In this document: in pieces, positions 27,819 to 37,060 of the stretch | How positions within the stretch are numbered: the stretch's first letter is position 1 | Layout: each line of letters opens with the position of its first letter | Source: a virus | Virus record (IMG/VR): IMGVR_UViG_3300037961_004792 | Location: 1 to 46,197 of that record | DNA: 46,197 nt | Direction: 5' to 3' (one strand) | The notes under the pieces: generated by a model | Told to the model about the DNA's origin: nothing | Databases searched by the model: none | What the model saw: only the letters and a program-made list of their open reading frames with translations | Translations under genes and position numbers: made by a program

Positions 27819-30800
27819 TTATTTATCTTTTAATTTTTCCTCTAAGATACGAACTTTTTCAGTTAGTTCTTTTACAGCTTCAATTAATACTCCAACCATG
27901 TTACCATATGCAACAGCCTTGTGTCCATCTGATTCTTTTGTTGTAACAACTTCAGGTATAACTTCCTCCACCTCTTGAGCAATAACTCCCATCATAGTTT
28001 TGTCAGTTGAGCCCTCATCTGTTCTTTTGTATGTAACACCTCTAAGTTTATTTACTTTATCTAGTGCATCAGGTATTGTCTCAATGTCTTTCTTAACTCT
28101 TATATCAGAATACGCTACAATATCGTGTGAAGCATATATAGATGTGTTACTTACATTTCCACTTACATCTAAAGTATAATCAGGTGTACTGTCATTTATA
28201 CCTACTCTACCAGTATTAGTAATAGTAAATCTTTCAGACCCCATGTAAAATCTAAATCTGTCAGAATCACACCTTAGAGTTTGTATTGCATCTGAAGCTG
28301 TCTCAAATTGAGAACCTCTATTTCCAGAGCTAAAATTAAACCTTGTGGTTGCATTAAAATCACAAGTGCTACTAAAAGAAGCAGATGTTCCAGAAATACC
28401 TGCGCTATGATAAAGCGTGGAGCCTGTTACAGTTAATCTGTGTGCATAATCAGATGTGCTTCCGTCACTGGTATGAAAATCAATATATCTACCAACTTCC
28501 ATAACACCATCACTTCCTATAAATGCATTTACTCCATATCTATTTCCACTAGAAGATTCAGTCAGTGCTGATGGTATACTTAAAGTTTTTGAAGTTAATC
28601 CAGTAACGTGACCATACCCATCAAGAGTTACATCTTGAATTACAGTATTACCTGAATTATTTACAGAGCTCTGGCTAGAGGTATCGTCATGAGATATTGA
28701 TATTGTTGTATTACTAGATTGATTTGCTGTGAAAGTTCCTGAACCACCTAAAGCTCCTGTGCCTTGTACTGTAAGAGTTCCGTTGTTTACAGTTGGTATT
28801 GTTGGTTTATTAGTTAAGTTGTTGTAGCTGATACTAATGTTTGCAGTACCATCAAAACTTGTCCCAGCGATTGTTCTTGCTGTTGTAAGTTTGTCTGCGT
28901 TAGGGTGATAATTATCGTGAAATGCTTTATATTGAGTTGTAGTTCCGCCAAGATACATTTCGCCAGTACTAATCATACCGCCGTTGATAACATTGTCTAA
29001 ATCTACTCTACAAGACTCTGAAAAGCTTGACCAACTAGAAACATCTCCTGGGTCAGTTGCATCAGCAACCCAATCTTTAATAACCCATCCTGATTGTTGA
29101 GCATTACCACCAACAATGGCAACGTAAACAGCGTTACTGGTAGCGTCAACATATACTTGTAAAGCAGCACCATCATAAGTACTATTTTCTTTTATTCTTA
29201 TATATCTAAAGTTTGTACCACTGTATCTTGAATTCGCTAAAACAGTAATATCATTTGAACTATTAGTACCAAAGTGATGGCTTGCATTAAATAATACAGA
29301 TTGATGGTCACCACTTGCAGTATCCCATATTTGAAACTCTCCTAATGCCCTATCCCCAGTATTTGTTGCAATTGTATACCAACCAACCGCAAGGTTACTA
29401 GCAGAATGGCTTTCTATATAACCTCTATCAAAAAAGGTTTGCATTTCAGACTCTGTATAATACCTGCCATCTAAGTTCACAGAACCCAGTGATGTAACGT
29501 GTCCGTATCCATCTAAAGTAACATCTTGTATAACCGTACCACTACTGTTGTTAATAGAGCTCTGGCTCGATGTGTCGTCATGTGATATACTAATTGTGGT
29601 ATTACCACTTTGGTTGGCGGTAAATGTACCACTGCCTCCTAGTGCGCCAGTTCCTTGAACTGTTAATGTGCCGTTGTTTACAGTTGGTGCTGTTACGGTT
29701 TCAGTTGCTGTTGCAATACCTGTTACGTGACCATTACTATCAAGAGTAATATCTTGTATATAAGTTCTTCCAGAGTTGTTTGAAGAACTAGCAGCAGAAA
29801 TATTTGGATGTGCTGTTAAGAAAGCAGAAGCATGATTACCATCAAGAGTATCAGCGTCTAGGCCATTTCCTGAACCTTCATCTGCTGTTGTTAACACTCT
29901 ATTAGTACCCACTTGCAATGTAGCTCCAGTACCACTTACCCTTAATATATTATCAGACGCATCATCTACTACAGTTAAAGTAATATTACCTGATGAGCCA
30001 CCACCAAAAACAATACCTTCTCCTGGGTCGTTTATTGATAATTGATTAACTCCACTTATATTAAAATTACTTCCTGATATACCATTAGTGAGTGTCAAGC
30101 CTGATATACCTCCTGAAGCAACTAAACCACCACTAAATGTTGTAGATGTTGATGTAGAAGCGCCTCTTCCAGTAACAGTAGCTAATGTATCTGATTCTGA
30201 TGTTAAAAAACCAGACGCTGAACCTGTCGCAAGACCAGTGACATGTCCATTAGAATCTAGTGTTATATCTTGAATAAATGTATTTCCACTATTATTTGAA
30301 CTACTTGCTGCAGAAATATTTGGGTGAGCTGTAAGGAAGGCAGATGCGTGTTGACCATCTAAAGTATCAGCATCTAGACCTGAACCTGAACCATCATTAC
30401 CAGTGTTCCATAATTTATATTCAGTAGCTTGAACATAGCCAGTAGGTGCTGATGTACTGCCACTATTTGAATCATATGGTGATATACTACCATCACTTAT
30501 ATGAGCTGTAGCAGTTAATTCTGCAAATTGACCAACTCTAACATATATATCTGTAGCACTTGTACCAACATCTACTTGTCCTACTTCGTCAACAACTTCA
30601 TCTGTGGCACTAGCATTATAATAAACTATATCGTAATTATTGTCATTATTTAATTGACCAACAATTTTACCAAAAGCTGGCAAAGCATTATCACCATAAG
30701 ATGTACTTCTACCTGCTATTTCAATTATAAACCTTGACGATTGGCTTCCGCTAATTCTAGCTATTCTATAATATTGATTACTAGAGGATGTTGTATTTTG

Positions 30801-31862
30801 TAAAGCCCTCCAACTGTGAAAAGCATTAGCGCCATCACTTGAAAAACCATCATCTGCCTGTAATCTTCCTTCTACGGTTACATCTCCTTCAAATGTACCA
30901 CCAGCTTTTAACACGTATCTATTATCAGATTCAGATTCTGTAAAGTATCTGCTGTCTAGATTTACAGAACCTAAAGATGTTACATGTCCATACGTGTCTA
31001 ATGTTACATCTTGTATAACTGTACCGCTACTATTATTTACAGAACTTTGAGATGATGTGTCAGAGTGTGATAAGGTTATTGTAGTATTACTACTTTGGTT
31101 AGCTCCGAAAGTTCCAGAACCAGTCAATCCACTTGAACCAGTAACAGTTAAAACACCATTATATGTTCTGTTTAAAGAAGCCCAAGATTGAATAACACCT
31201 GTACTTGAGTTAACTAGAGGAACAGTAACTGCACTTCCTGATGTGTTAGGAGAAGAGCCAGCTATAGAAGTCAATTTTATGCTAGGCATTGTGGTTTGAG
31301 GAAAATTACTAAACGTTGTTTTTCTAACAACATTATTATCTCCATTTCCTGTGCCATCTGCTATATCACTAAAAGGAATAAAATCTCCTGAAGCAGGAGT
31401 GTAGGCATTATTCATTTCGATATAGTTGTTTGTGCCGTCTATATCTAAATTCAAAGTAGCGCTACCACTTGTTGAGCCACCGTGTAAGCCAGCACCTGCA
31501 ACAACTGCAGTAATATCACCTCCACTTGTAGAAACACTTTCCCAAGCAACACCAGAACCAGTAGACGTTAATACTTGTCCGTCTGAACCTTGTGCTCCAT
31601 TTATCTTAAAGTTTTTTGCATCTACGTAACCTTGAACAACTAAGTTTGAAGTATTGCCCCCAGTTGGCGCTCCTACTGTCATCACTCCATTGTTTCCAGT
31701 TTGTAGAAAAAGCTGGTTATTATATGAAGTAAAAACAAAGTTAGTAGAATATTGAAAATTAAGTTGAGATACCTCCGCAGGTGCTCCAACAGTTAACCTT
31801 GGTGAGCCTGTCTCGAATGTAGCCCCAAGAATGTCTGTGGTTGATAATACTTTAATCGCCAT
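27819..31862 (-). CDS. Tail fibre with C-terminal S74 intramolecular chaperone, 1347 aa
   Basis: The last 96 residues form a Peptidase_S74 (endosialidase-type) domain. S1252-D-I-R-V-K1257 provides the Ser-Lys pair for self-cleavage, followed by MGVIAQEVEEVIPEVV and a terminal coiled coil (EAVKELTEKVRILEEKLK). The domain trimerises the fibre and is then cut off. The body is Ser/Thr/Gly/Asn-rich beta repeat with internal duplications of two sequence units. The N-terminal 100 residues (MAIKVLSTTDILGATF) presumably attach to the tail. The protein probably carries receptor specificity, for example for capsule or surface glycans, but no hydrolase motif is visible. Confidence 0.85.
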   Translation of the reverse strand: MAIKVLSTTDILGATFETGSPRLTVGAPAEVSQLNFQYSTNFVFTSYNNQLFLQTGNNGVMTVGAPTGGNTSNLVVQGYVDAKNFKINGAQGSDGQVLTSTGSGVAWESVSTSGGDITAVVAGAGLHGGSTSGSATLNLDIDGTNNYIEMNNAYTPASGDFIPFSDIADGTGNGDNNVVRKTTFSNFPQTTMPSIKLTSIAGSSPNTSGSAVTVPLVNSSTGVIQSWASLNRTYNGVLTVTGSSGLTGSGTFGANQSSNTTITLSHSDTSSQSSVNNSSGTVIQDVTLDTYGHVTSLGSVNLDSRYFTESESDNRYVLKAGGTFEGDVTVEGRLQADDGFSSDGANAFHSWRALQNTTSSSNQYYRIARISGSQSSRFIIEIAGRSTSYGDNALPAFGKIVGQLNNDNNYDIVYYNASATDEVVDEVGQVDVGTSATDIYVRVGQFAELTATAHISDGSISPYDSNSGSTSAPTGYVQATEYKLWNTGNDGSGSGLDADTLDGQHASAFLTAHPNISAASSSNNSGNTFIQDITLDSNGHVTGLATGSASGFLTSESDTLATVTGRGASTSTSTTFSGGLVASGGISGLTLTNGISGSNFNISGVNQLSINDPGEGIVFGGGSSGNITLTVVDDASDNILRVSGTGATLQVGTNRVLTTADEGSGNGLDADTLDGNHASAFLTAHPNISAASSSNNSGRTYIQDITLDSNGHVTGIATATETVTAPTVNNGTLTVQGTGALGGSGTFTANQSGNTTISISHDDTSSQSSINNSSGTVIQDVTLDGYGHVTSLGSVNLDGRYYTESEMQTFFDRGYIESHSASNLAVGWYTIATNTGDRALGEFQIWDTASGDHQSVLFNASHHFGTNSSNDITVLANSRYSGTNFRYIRIKENSTYDGAALQVYVDATSNAVYVAIVGGNAQQSGWVIKDWVADATDPGDVSSWSSFSESCRVDLDNVINGGMISTGEMYLGGTTTQYKAFHDNYHPNADKLTTARTIAGTSFDGTANISISYNNLTNKPTIPTVNNGTLTVQGTGALGGSGTFTANQSSNTTISISHDDTSSQSSVNNSGNTVIQDVTLDGYGHVTGLTSKTLSIPSALTESSSGNRYGVNAFIGSDGVMEVGRYIDFHTSDGSTSDYAHRLTVTGSTLYHSAGISGTSASFSSTCDFNATTRFNFSSGNRGSQFETASDAIQTLRCDSDRFRFYMGSERFTITNTGRVGINDSTPDYTLDVSGNVSNTSIYASHDIVAYSDIRVKKDIETIPDALDKVNKLRGVTYKRTDEGSTDKTMMGVIAQEVEEVIPEVVTTKESDGHKAVAYGNMVGVLIEAVKELTEKVRILEEKLKDK
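28593..31172 (-). repeat. Three dispersed coding repeats inside the S74 fibre gene
   Basis: The unit GTFTANQS.NTTI..SH.DTSSQSS.NNS..TVIQDVTLD.YGHVT occurs at about 30939-31172, 29450-29692 and 28593-28797. The last two copies differ at only a few residues, while many third codon positions differ, so the protein is conserved more strongly than the DNA. Confidence 0.8.
29722..30390 (-). repeat. Second duplicated coding unit in the S74 fibre gene
   Basis: Two copies (about 29722-29876 and 30237-30390) encode LDADTLDG.HASAFLTAHPN followed by ISAASSSNNSG and the strand IQDITLDSNGHVTG. Nucleotide differences are mostly synonymous. Confidence 0.75.
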
Positions 31863-31872
31863 TTCATTTTAA

Positions 31873-33690
31873 TTACATTACTTTCTGTATCAGGACTCTA
31901 TAATCATCGTCTGTTACTGAACTAGCAAATGCAACTTTAACTGTACCGTTTGTTGGTCTTGTGATATCACATAAGACTGTATCATATGTTGGTGTCCCAG
32001 CTGATATATCGACTACTTGAACAATAACATCAAACGACGCAAGACCATGTGTAACTGTGTACGTATTACTTGATTTTGTCACAGCCCCCTCATTAGCATC
32101 TAAATTTACAGCAAAACCTGTAGCAGCTAATTGATTATCTACATGCGCTTTTAGTCCTGCTGGTGTAACAGCTCTAGCAGTATCTGTACCAGTTGTACAT
32201 TCCGAGTTTGTTGCTAATTCAAGAACTCCTCTTTTTGTTGTTGACCCTTGAACAACATTAAATTCTAATTTATTGAGTGAAGGGTTTGTTATTGTTACCC
32301 CACCATGCTCGGAGGTTGTACTTAAAAATTCTACCGTTTCAGCACTTGCTACAGACGAGCCACCTGCAGTATTACTTCCATCTAATTTTAAGTTCCATCC
32401 GACATAATTATCAGCTCCACCTAAATCTGCAAGAGTTAATGTTCTTGTAGACGCCGCTGTAATTACACCATCAGTTAAAGTTATATCGTCAATAACTGTT
32501 GCTCCTGATGTTGTTATATCATCATCTGTTCCAATTGTTGGGTTGTATTCACCTGTTATTGGAATATTGTAATATGTTGAACCGTTATTAGTAAACTGCC
32601 ATCTGTCACCATCTTCTTTAAAGTTTAGTAAAACGTTGTTAGAATTACCTCTTTCAACCTCAATACCAGACAATAATGAACTTGCTGGAGAACCTGTTTG
32701 ATTTTTATTAAGTACTATTATATTATCTTCAATTGTTAAATTGGTAGTGTCAATAGTTGTGGTACTTCCATTTACAGTAAGGTCTCCAGAAATTGTTATG
32801 TTCCCACTAAATGTTCTTGCGCCACCAATAGTATCGTTAAGAGTGAATATGATTGCTTCTGAACCTACTGTTGTGGTTTCTGTAATTGTAATTGCATCAT
32901 CATCTCCTGTAAACGTTACAGCATCATCATCTCCAGCACTTGCGTCTAATTGTAAGATTGCCGTATTTGCCGCACCAGCTGCAACTTTTAAATCATATGT
33001 TGTATTGACATTGTCAGATGCTGGTATTGTAACTGTTTTTGTGTTTACTGCAGTAATGTGACCTCTTGCATTCGATGTTATGCTATCAATAGCTGTAAAT
33101 GTACCACCATATGATGGAGAAGCGGTTGAAGTTGTATTACTTCTAGAAACATCTGCGTGACCTATAGTTAATGTGTCAGTTGCTGAAACCGTCCCTTCTA
33201 TTTCGTCTGTTGCAGTTACAGTTAATGTATTTCCTGAAGCAATGGCTTGTGTGTTGCTTCCGTCACTAATAGTCCATCCTGAATACGATGAGATAGATTG
33301 TGTTGTAATGGCTGTTATTCTACCTTGTGCATCTACTGTGATTCTTGGAACAGCACTTGACGAACCATGTGTTCCTGCTGTAATAAGGTCTGTTAACCCT
33401 AATGTAACAGAAAACGCTCCTGAAGATGATGTTGCAGAGCCAGCTTCAACTTCTAATCCTGTTCCTGCATTGACTGTTACAGACGAAATATCACCTGAAC
33501 CATCTAATGTAACCCAATAGTTGGTGTTTGCTCCATTGTGAAACTTTATTGCATTATCAGCTGAATTATAAATAAGTCTACCCTCGTAGTCTGAACCTGC
33601 AAGTACAGGGTCTGATGTTACAACATCTATCTTTGCATTTTTGAGTTCTAGATTTTCTAGAGATATGTTGTGTAAAAATTTTATAGCCAT
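31873..33690 (-). CDS. Tail fibre protein, 605 aa
   Basis: The Ser/Thr/Asp-rich repetitive beta architecture (GTHGSSSAVPRITVDAQGRI, then TIDTTNLTIEDNIIVLNKNQ) is typical of phage tail fibres of marine myoviruses and podoviruses. The N-terminus (MAIKFLHNISLENLELKNAK) is a plausible attachment region and shares MAIK with the neighbouring large fibre. Near the C-terminus AVTPAGLKAHVDNQ and YTVTHGLASFDVIVQVVD match the common fibre-tip pattern in which a Thr-His-Gly-Leu strand precedes a distal beta domain. No S74 chaperone is present, so trimerisation must depend on the tip itself or another protein. Confidence 0.8.
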   Translation of the reverse strand: MAIKFLHNISLENLELKNAKIDVVTSDPVLAGSDYEGRLIYNSADNAIKFHNGANTNYWVTLDGSGDISSVTVNAGTGLEVEAGSATSSSGAFSVTLGLTDLITAGTHGSSSAVPRITVDAQGRITAITTQSISSYSGWTISDGSNTQAIASGNTLTVTATDEIEGTVSATDTLTIGHADVSRSNTTSTASPSYGGTFTAIDSITSNARGHITAVNTKTVTIPASDNVNTTYDLKVAAGAANTAILQLDASAGDDDAVTFTGDDDAITITETTTVGSEAIIFTLNDTIGGARTFSGNITISGDLTVNGSTTTIDTTNLTIEDNIIVLNKNQTGSPASSLLSGIEVERGNSNNVLLNFKEDGDRWQFTNNGSTYYNIPITGEYNPTIGTDDDITTSGATVIDDITLTDGVITAASTRTLTLADLGGADNYVGWNLKLDGSNTAGGSSVASAETVEFLSTTSEHGGVTITNPSLNKLEFNVVQGSTTKRGVLELATNSECTTGTDTARAVTPAGLKAHVDNQLAATGFAVNLDANEGAVTKSSNTYTVTHGLASFDVIVQVVDISAGTPTYDTVLCDITRPTNGTVKVAFASSVTDDDYRVLIQKVM

Positions 33691-33701
33691 TCTTAATATT
33701 T

Positions 33702-34415
33702 TTAGTTAAAATATGCAATTCCTGAAACAGGAAGTGCAAATTTTATTGTAACGTTGTTTGAGTCGTCATACTCTACTTTTCCAATAACTTTATTATCATT
33801 AGCATCAACAACAGTGACACTAGGTTTTTTGTTTAAGCCATGTTCCATTGACCATGTTGCTGATGGAGTTGGTTGTGGCACTGCTTTGTGCTTATCAAAA
33901 TCATCAACCCTAAACACCAACAAAGATAATAAATAATCCTTTTCAACTTCTAGACTACCACTACCCCCTTTATAAGTAAGGTTTATATCATAAAGACTTG
34001 TGTCAGAAGAATTTTGCGTAGAGGAATTCCAAACATAAACACCAAAATTAGAAGTGTCGTCTGCTTGTTTAATTAAAACCATACTTGTTTCAATTGCTTC
34101 ATAAAAATCGCTAACGTCTATATTTTGGTCTGCTAAAGTATTCCTGTGTATTTTTATATTCGACAAAGCTGAAAAAGCTACAGTAGCTCCTTGGTCTACA
34201 GCAGATTCAAAATATCCATAAGTAATGGTTTTTCCAGATGGCCTAACATAAGTGTATCTAGAGCCATGCCCTTGTACTACTCCGCTTTTATTTAGAAACC
34301 CAAATAAATCAGATACCTTGTAATTCTTAGTGATAGTACCAGCAGAGTCTGTACCTATAACTTTATCATTAGTAGTTATATCGGTATCAAGTGCATAAGT
34401 GCTTATTCTGGCCAT
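33702..34415 (-). CDS. Short tail fibre/adhesin protein, 237 aa
   Basis: The first 35 residues (MARISTYALDTDITTNDKVI, then TKNYKVSDL) are closely similar to the start of the 483-residue fibre at 39839..41290, so both probably bind the same virion socket. The C-terminal 55 residues (WSMEHGLNKKPSVTVVD, ending in SGIAYFN) match a widespread fibre-tip motif. The middle is beta-rich. It is the first fibre gene after the lysis group, with a TATCTTTG promoter-like element 16 bases upstream. Confidence 0.75.
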   Translation of the reverse strand: MARISTYALDTDITTNDKVIGTDSAGTITKNYKVSDLFGFLNKSGVVQGHGSRYTYVRPSGKTITYGYFESAVDQGATVAFSALSNIKIHRNTLADQNIDVSDFYEAIETSMVLIKQADDTSNFGVYVWNSSTQNSSDTSLYDINLTYKGGSGSLEVEKDYLLSLLVFRVDDFDKHKAVPQPTPSATWSMEHGLNKKPSVTVVDANDNKVIGKVEYDDSNNVTIKFALPVSGIAYFN

Positions 34416-34430
34416 ATTATTCTTTTAATG

Positions 34431-34438
34431 CAAAGATA
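34431..34438 (-). promoter_or_regulatory. Putative promoter element (TATCTTTG) for the fibre array
   Basis: A perfect TAnnTTTG match on the minus strand just before the 237-residue fibre gene. The leader would be under 15 bases. No convincing -33 element is seen. Confidence 0.42.
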
Positions 34439-34456
34439 ATATTTTAAAGAGTATAA

Positions 34457-34591
34457 TTATCTACCCTGACCCCTGTATAGTTTTAAATAATTTTTAGAGC
34501 CCTTGCATTTAGACGTTTTAGTCTTAGAATGAACTCCTGGTCTTTTCTTTCTTTTTTTCTCTACGTAAGGGCGAAATATTATTTTTGCCAT
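34457..34591 (-). CDS. Small basic virion-type protein, 44 aa
   Basis: The reading frame starts at 34591 on the minus strand, where its ATG shares one base with the stop of the holin gene (TAATG). The product is strongly basic, with VEKKRKKRPGVHSKTKTSK in the first half and YLKLYRGQGR at the end. I recognise this RPG.HSK...YRGQG pattern from small proteins in marine phages. It may bind nucleic acid or serve as a minor virion protein; no function is established to my knowledge. Confidence 0.7.
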   Translation of the reverse strand: MAKIIFRPYVEKKRKKRPGVHSKTKTSKCKGSKNYLKLYRGQGR

Positions 34592-35046
34592 TATTTATTT
34601 TTGATGCTTTGGAACTTTTCTGCCCCACGACTTCCGAAGTAGGCTACATAGACGGTAACAAGAAGTGTCTGAAGTAAATCTACCCATCCAGCTGACACTT
34701 GAAAACTCCATTCAAAACTATCTAGTATTATTAAAAGTACCATTGATATAGTTAAAAATATAAGACTCATCGGTCTTGTGTTTTTCGACAACCATGAATC
34801 TGATTTCATGTCTGAATCCCATCTCTTAGAAACCTCTTGCATTTCAATTATATCCATTTCCAAAAGCTTCATTGCTTTTTCTTTATCTTCTGGAGGTAAA
34901 GAGTCATCTTTTGATATTAAGTTCTTTACAACACCTAAAACACCGTTGTCAGGCAACACATCACCAACTGTACCTAAAATACCTGGTGCTGCTTTACTTA
35001 AAAATTTGCCAACCTTCGTGTCCTTGAATTTCTTTTTATTGCTCAT
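34591..35046 (-). CDS. Holin, 3TM-type family, 151 aa
   Basis: The N-terminal half is a soluble charged region. RWDSDMKSDSWLSKNTRPMS at 75-94 is the signature seen before the membrane part of many phage holins. Two membrane spans follow at about 93-109 and 122-138, and the C-terminus is basic. It would form the inner-membrane lesion that starts lysis. The start overlaps the stop of the endolysin gene by four bases, giving a linked endolysin-holin pair. Confidence 0.8.
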   Translation of the reverse strand: MSNKKKFKDTKVGKFLSKAAPGILGTVGDVLPDNGVLGVVKNLISKDDSLPPEDKEKAMKLLEMDIIEMQEVSKRWDSDMKSDSWLSKNTRPMSLIFLTISMVLLIILDSFEWSFQVSAGWVDLLQTLLVTVYVAYFGSRGAEKFQSIKNK

Positions 35047-35507
35047 ATTACTGCATATTTTGTTTTACCATTATCCTTATAAGCTTTCAAACACCTGTTT
35101 CTATTTTTTTGCGCATCTACATATGAAACATGAATCCAGTTTGGATTTTTATCGTCTCCAAACTCCCATATTAATTGGTCGAAATCTAGATTTTCTTTTA
35201 TATACATATACATTTCAGCATTTGTTTTGTGTCCATATACGTCATCTAAATCCATCGCTTGACCTTTACAATGCTGGCTGGTTTTACTTCCTCCAATAGC
35301 ACGATTTAATTCTGGAGACCTGAAGAAAGAATTTATTTTTATTGGTCCTCCTACCCACGCTCTTAAAGGTTGAAAAATCATTTCAGCTATAGTAAACATA
35401 CTTGCCAACTGTTCTTCATTAGGCGTGTTTTCTATTCCTTTTCTTTTTGCTGTTTGTGAGTGTATTGATTCTTTATAAGATATGTTTTTTGATATTTTAT
35501 CAGTCAT
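35043..35507 (-). CDS. Endolysin, M15-type peptidase, 154 aa
   Basis: Residues 59-86 contain FFRSPELNRAIGG and SQHCKGQAMDLDD, the SxHxxGxAxD zinc-binding motif of peptidase M15 D-Ala-D-Ala or L-Ala-D-Glu cleaving enzymes; H79 and D86 are ligands, and H126 in WIHVS is the third. It would cut peptide stems in the host cell wall. There is no signal peptide, so it depends on the holin. The gene lies four bases after the outer-membrane-like protein and overlaps the holin start. Confidence 0.88.
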   Translation of the reverse strand: MTDKISKNISYKESIHSQTAKRKGIENTPNEEQLASMFTIAEMIFQPLRAWVGGPIKINSFFRSPELNRAIGGSKTSQHCKGQAMDLDDVYGHKTNAEMYMYIKENLDFDQLIWEFGDDKNPNWIHVSYVDAQKNRNRCLKAYKDNGKTKYAVI

Positions 35508-35511
35508 TATA

Positions 35512-36714
35512 TTATAGTTGTACGTTTATTCCAAAGTTAGTAGCATATATCTTACTATCCCAAAATTGAGTGTATTCACCTTCAATAAATATTCCAAGCT
35601 TTCTTCCTACCTTCCAACCAAACATAACCCCTGCTTGATAGTCATCCCATTGCTCTCCTCCAAGCATATCATTGTGTCCACCTTTACCCCAGCTATTTCT
35701 ATGTAGATAACTAAAGTCTTCGTTACCTGCTACATATTTGTGATGTGGTAGTATCCAGTTTCCATATGCATGTAACCAAAAGTTTCTTTTGTAGTGATAG
35801 AAGTCAAATCCAACTATGGGTGCTATCTCCGCAAAAGGGTCTAGCTCTGCCCATCTTTCTTTATTAAACCTATTCATTAACTCAAAATAAACATCGTCTC
35901 TAAATTGAATATCCGAATAAGCAACTATTTCCCCACCTTCATCTATCCAATACCAATCATATGTTTGGTTTCCAAATTCATCTTGAGACTGGTAATATAT
36001 GTCATCATATCCGTATAGATATCCTAATTCCCACCAATTATTTACAGGAACTTCTATTTGACCACCCTGTCCATTATCAATAAATTCTGTTTCGTTAAGC
36101 CATATTTCGATTGGGTTATATCCATAAGGTTGCTGATGAGTTCTCCAGATTGCGCCCACTGAAATACTAAACTTTTTACCTATGGGTAATCTTCCTCTAA
36201 TTTCACCAGATTTATATTCAAATCCTACATTACCTGACTCTCTGCTTTCAAACTTTATAATATGATATTTTCCTGTGTGTCTAACAAAAAGCCTTTGGTT
36301 ATCAAATTCATCTCCGTTTACTCTTTGTTTTTCCCAATGCAATAAATACTCAAGACCCTTGACGGCTGCAGTTGGCGCAGACAAAGCCATTGTATTCTCA
36401 TCTTCTCCTATACCATTATAAAAGTTAGCTCCTTTTATTTCGTAGTCGAATCTTGCTATTTTTCTAATACCAACACCAAACCTATAGTCATGAGGATGAT
36501 ATACTGTTTCATCTATAACTGTTGGAACTTCGTAGAGGTTGTCTGGATTTGTTCTAATGAAATACTCCTTTGATTCCATTTTTGCATTTCCAACATTACC
36601 AGCTGCATATACGGTACCATATTTTAAAAAGTCCTTATACAGGTCTTTGAAAAAGTTTTGACCATTTGAAGTTATTGGTAATAAAAAAATAAGTAGGTAT
36701 AATAATTGTTTCAT
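35512..36714 (-). CDS. Exported outer-membrane-barrel-like protein, 400 aa
   Basis: A clear signal peptide (MKQLLYLLIFLLPITSNGQ, cleavage before N20) precedes a mature chain rich in aromatic and alternating residues. Strand pairs such as RRFGVG-type turns, YWIDEGGEIVAYSDIQF and GVMFGWKVGRKLGIFIEGEY continue to the end (YATNFGINVQL), as in outer-membrane beta barrels. Export of a phage protein to the host outer membrane could block superinfection, help outer-membrane rupture in place of spanins, or alter release. It lies between the thioredoxin-like and endolysin genes with gaps of four bases, so it is expressed with the lysis group. No known family is assigned. Confidence 0.65.
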   Translation of the reverse strand: MKQLLYLLIFLLPITSNGQNFFKDLYKDFLKYGTVYAAGNVGNAKMESKEYFIRTNPDNLYEVPTVIDETVYHPHDYRFGVGIRKIARFDYEIKGANFYNGIGEDENTMALSAPTAAVKGLEYLLHWEKQRVNGDEFDNQRLFVRHTGKYHIIKFESRESGNVGFEYKSGEIRGRLPIGKKFSISVGAIWRTHQQPYGYNPIEIWLNETEFIDNGQGGQIEVPVNNWWELGYLYGYDDIYYQSQDEFGNQTYDWYWIDEGGEIVAYSDIQFRDDVYFELMNRFNKERWAELDPFAEIAPIVGFDFYHYKRNFWLHAYGNWILPHHKYVAGNEDFSYLHRNSWGKGGHNDMLGGEQWDDYQAGVMFGWKVGRKLGIFIEGEYTQFWDSKIYATNFGINVQL

Positions 36715-36718
36715 GAGG

Positions 36719-37060
36719 TTAAAATTTGTTTCCGATGATTTCTTCTATTTCTTCAAGTATTTTTTGTTCACAATCATCTGGCAGCTTGAGGGATATTCCG
36801 CTCTCAACTCTCATGATTTCATCGCCATTATGGTACAAAATAATTGTAGGTAAATATTTTATTTTCTCTTTTTCAAAAGTCTCTTTCTTATCAGTAATAT
36901 AAAAGGTATAAACATTATGGTCTCTGAATTTTTTTAAAGAAATTTCTGAATCTTTTGTGAATGGGGCACTAAATTGAACTACTGATATATCATCTTTAAA
37001 GTTCTGGCTATAGCCTGTAGCTAATGTCAAAAAAAAGACAATATATTTTAAAGCTTTCAT
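36719..37060 (-). CDS. Exported thioredoxin-fold protein lacking the CxxC motif, 113 aa
   Basis: Residues 1-19 (MKALKYIVFFLTLATGYSQ) form a flavobacterial-style signal peptide. The mature part follows a thioredoxin pattern: strand VVQFSAPFT, then YTFYITDK, then the cis-proline strand YLPTIILYHNGDEI with P71. At the usual WCxxC site the sequence is SAPFTKDS, so it has no redox cysteines. It may bind a periplasmic partner rather than catalyse disulphide exchange. The stop lies next to the outer-membrane-like gene and the start overlaps the upstream gene by four bases. Confidence 0.6.
   Translation of the reverse strand: MKALKYIVFFLTLATGYSQNFKDDISVVQFSAPFTKDSEISLKKFRDHNVYTFYITDKKETFEKEKIKYLPTIILYHNGDEIMRVESGISLKLPDDCEQKILEEIEEIIGNKF

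Noticed and set aside
27819-31862. Diversity-generating retroelement target in the fibre repeats
   Set aside because: No reverse transcriptase or template repeat is seen in the window, and the repeat differences are mostly synonymous rather than at adenine-specific sites.
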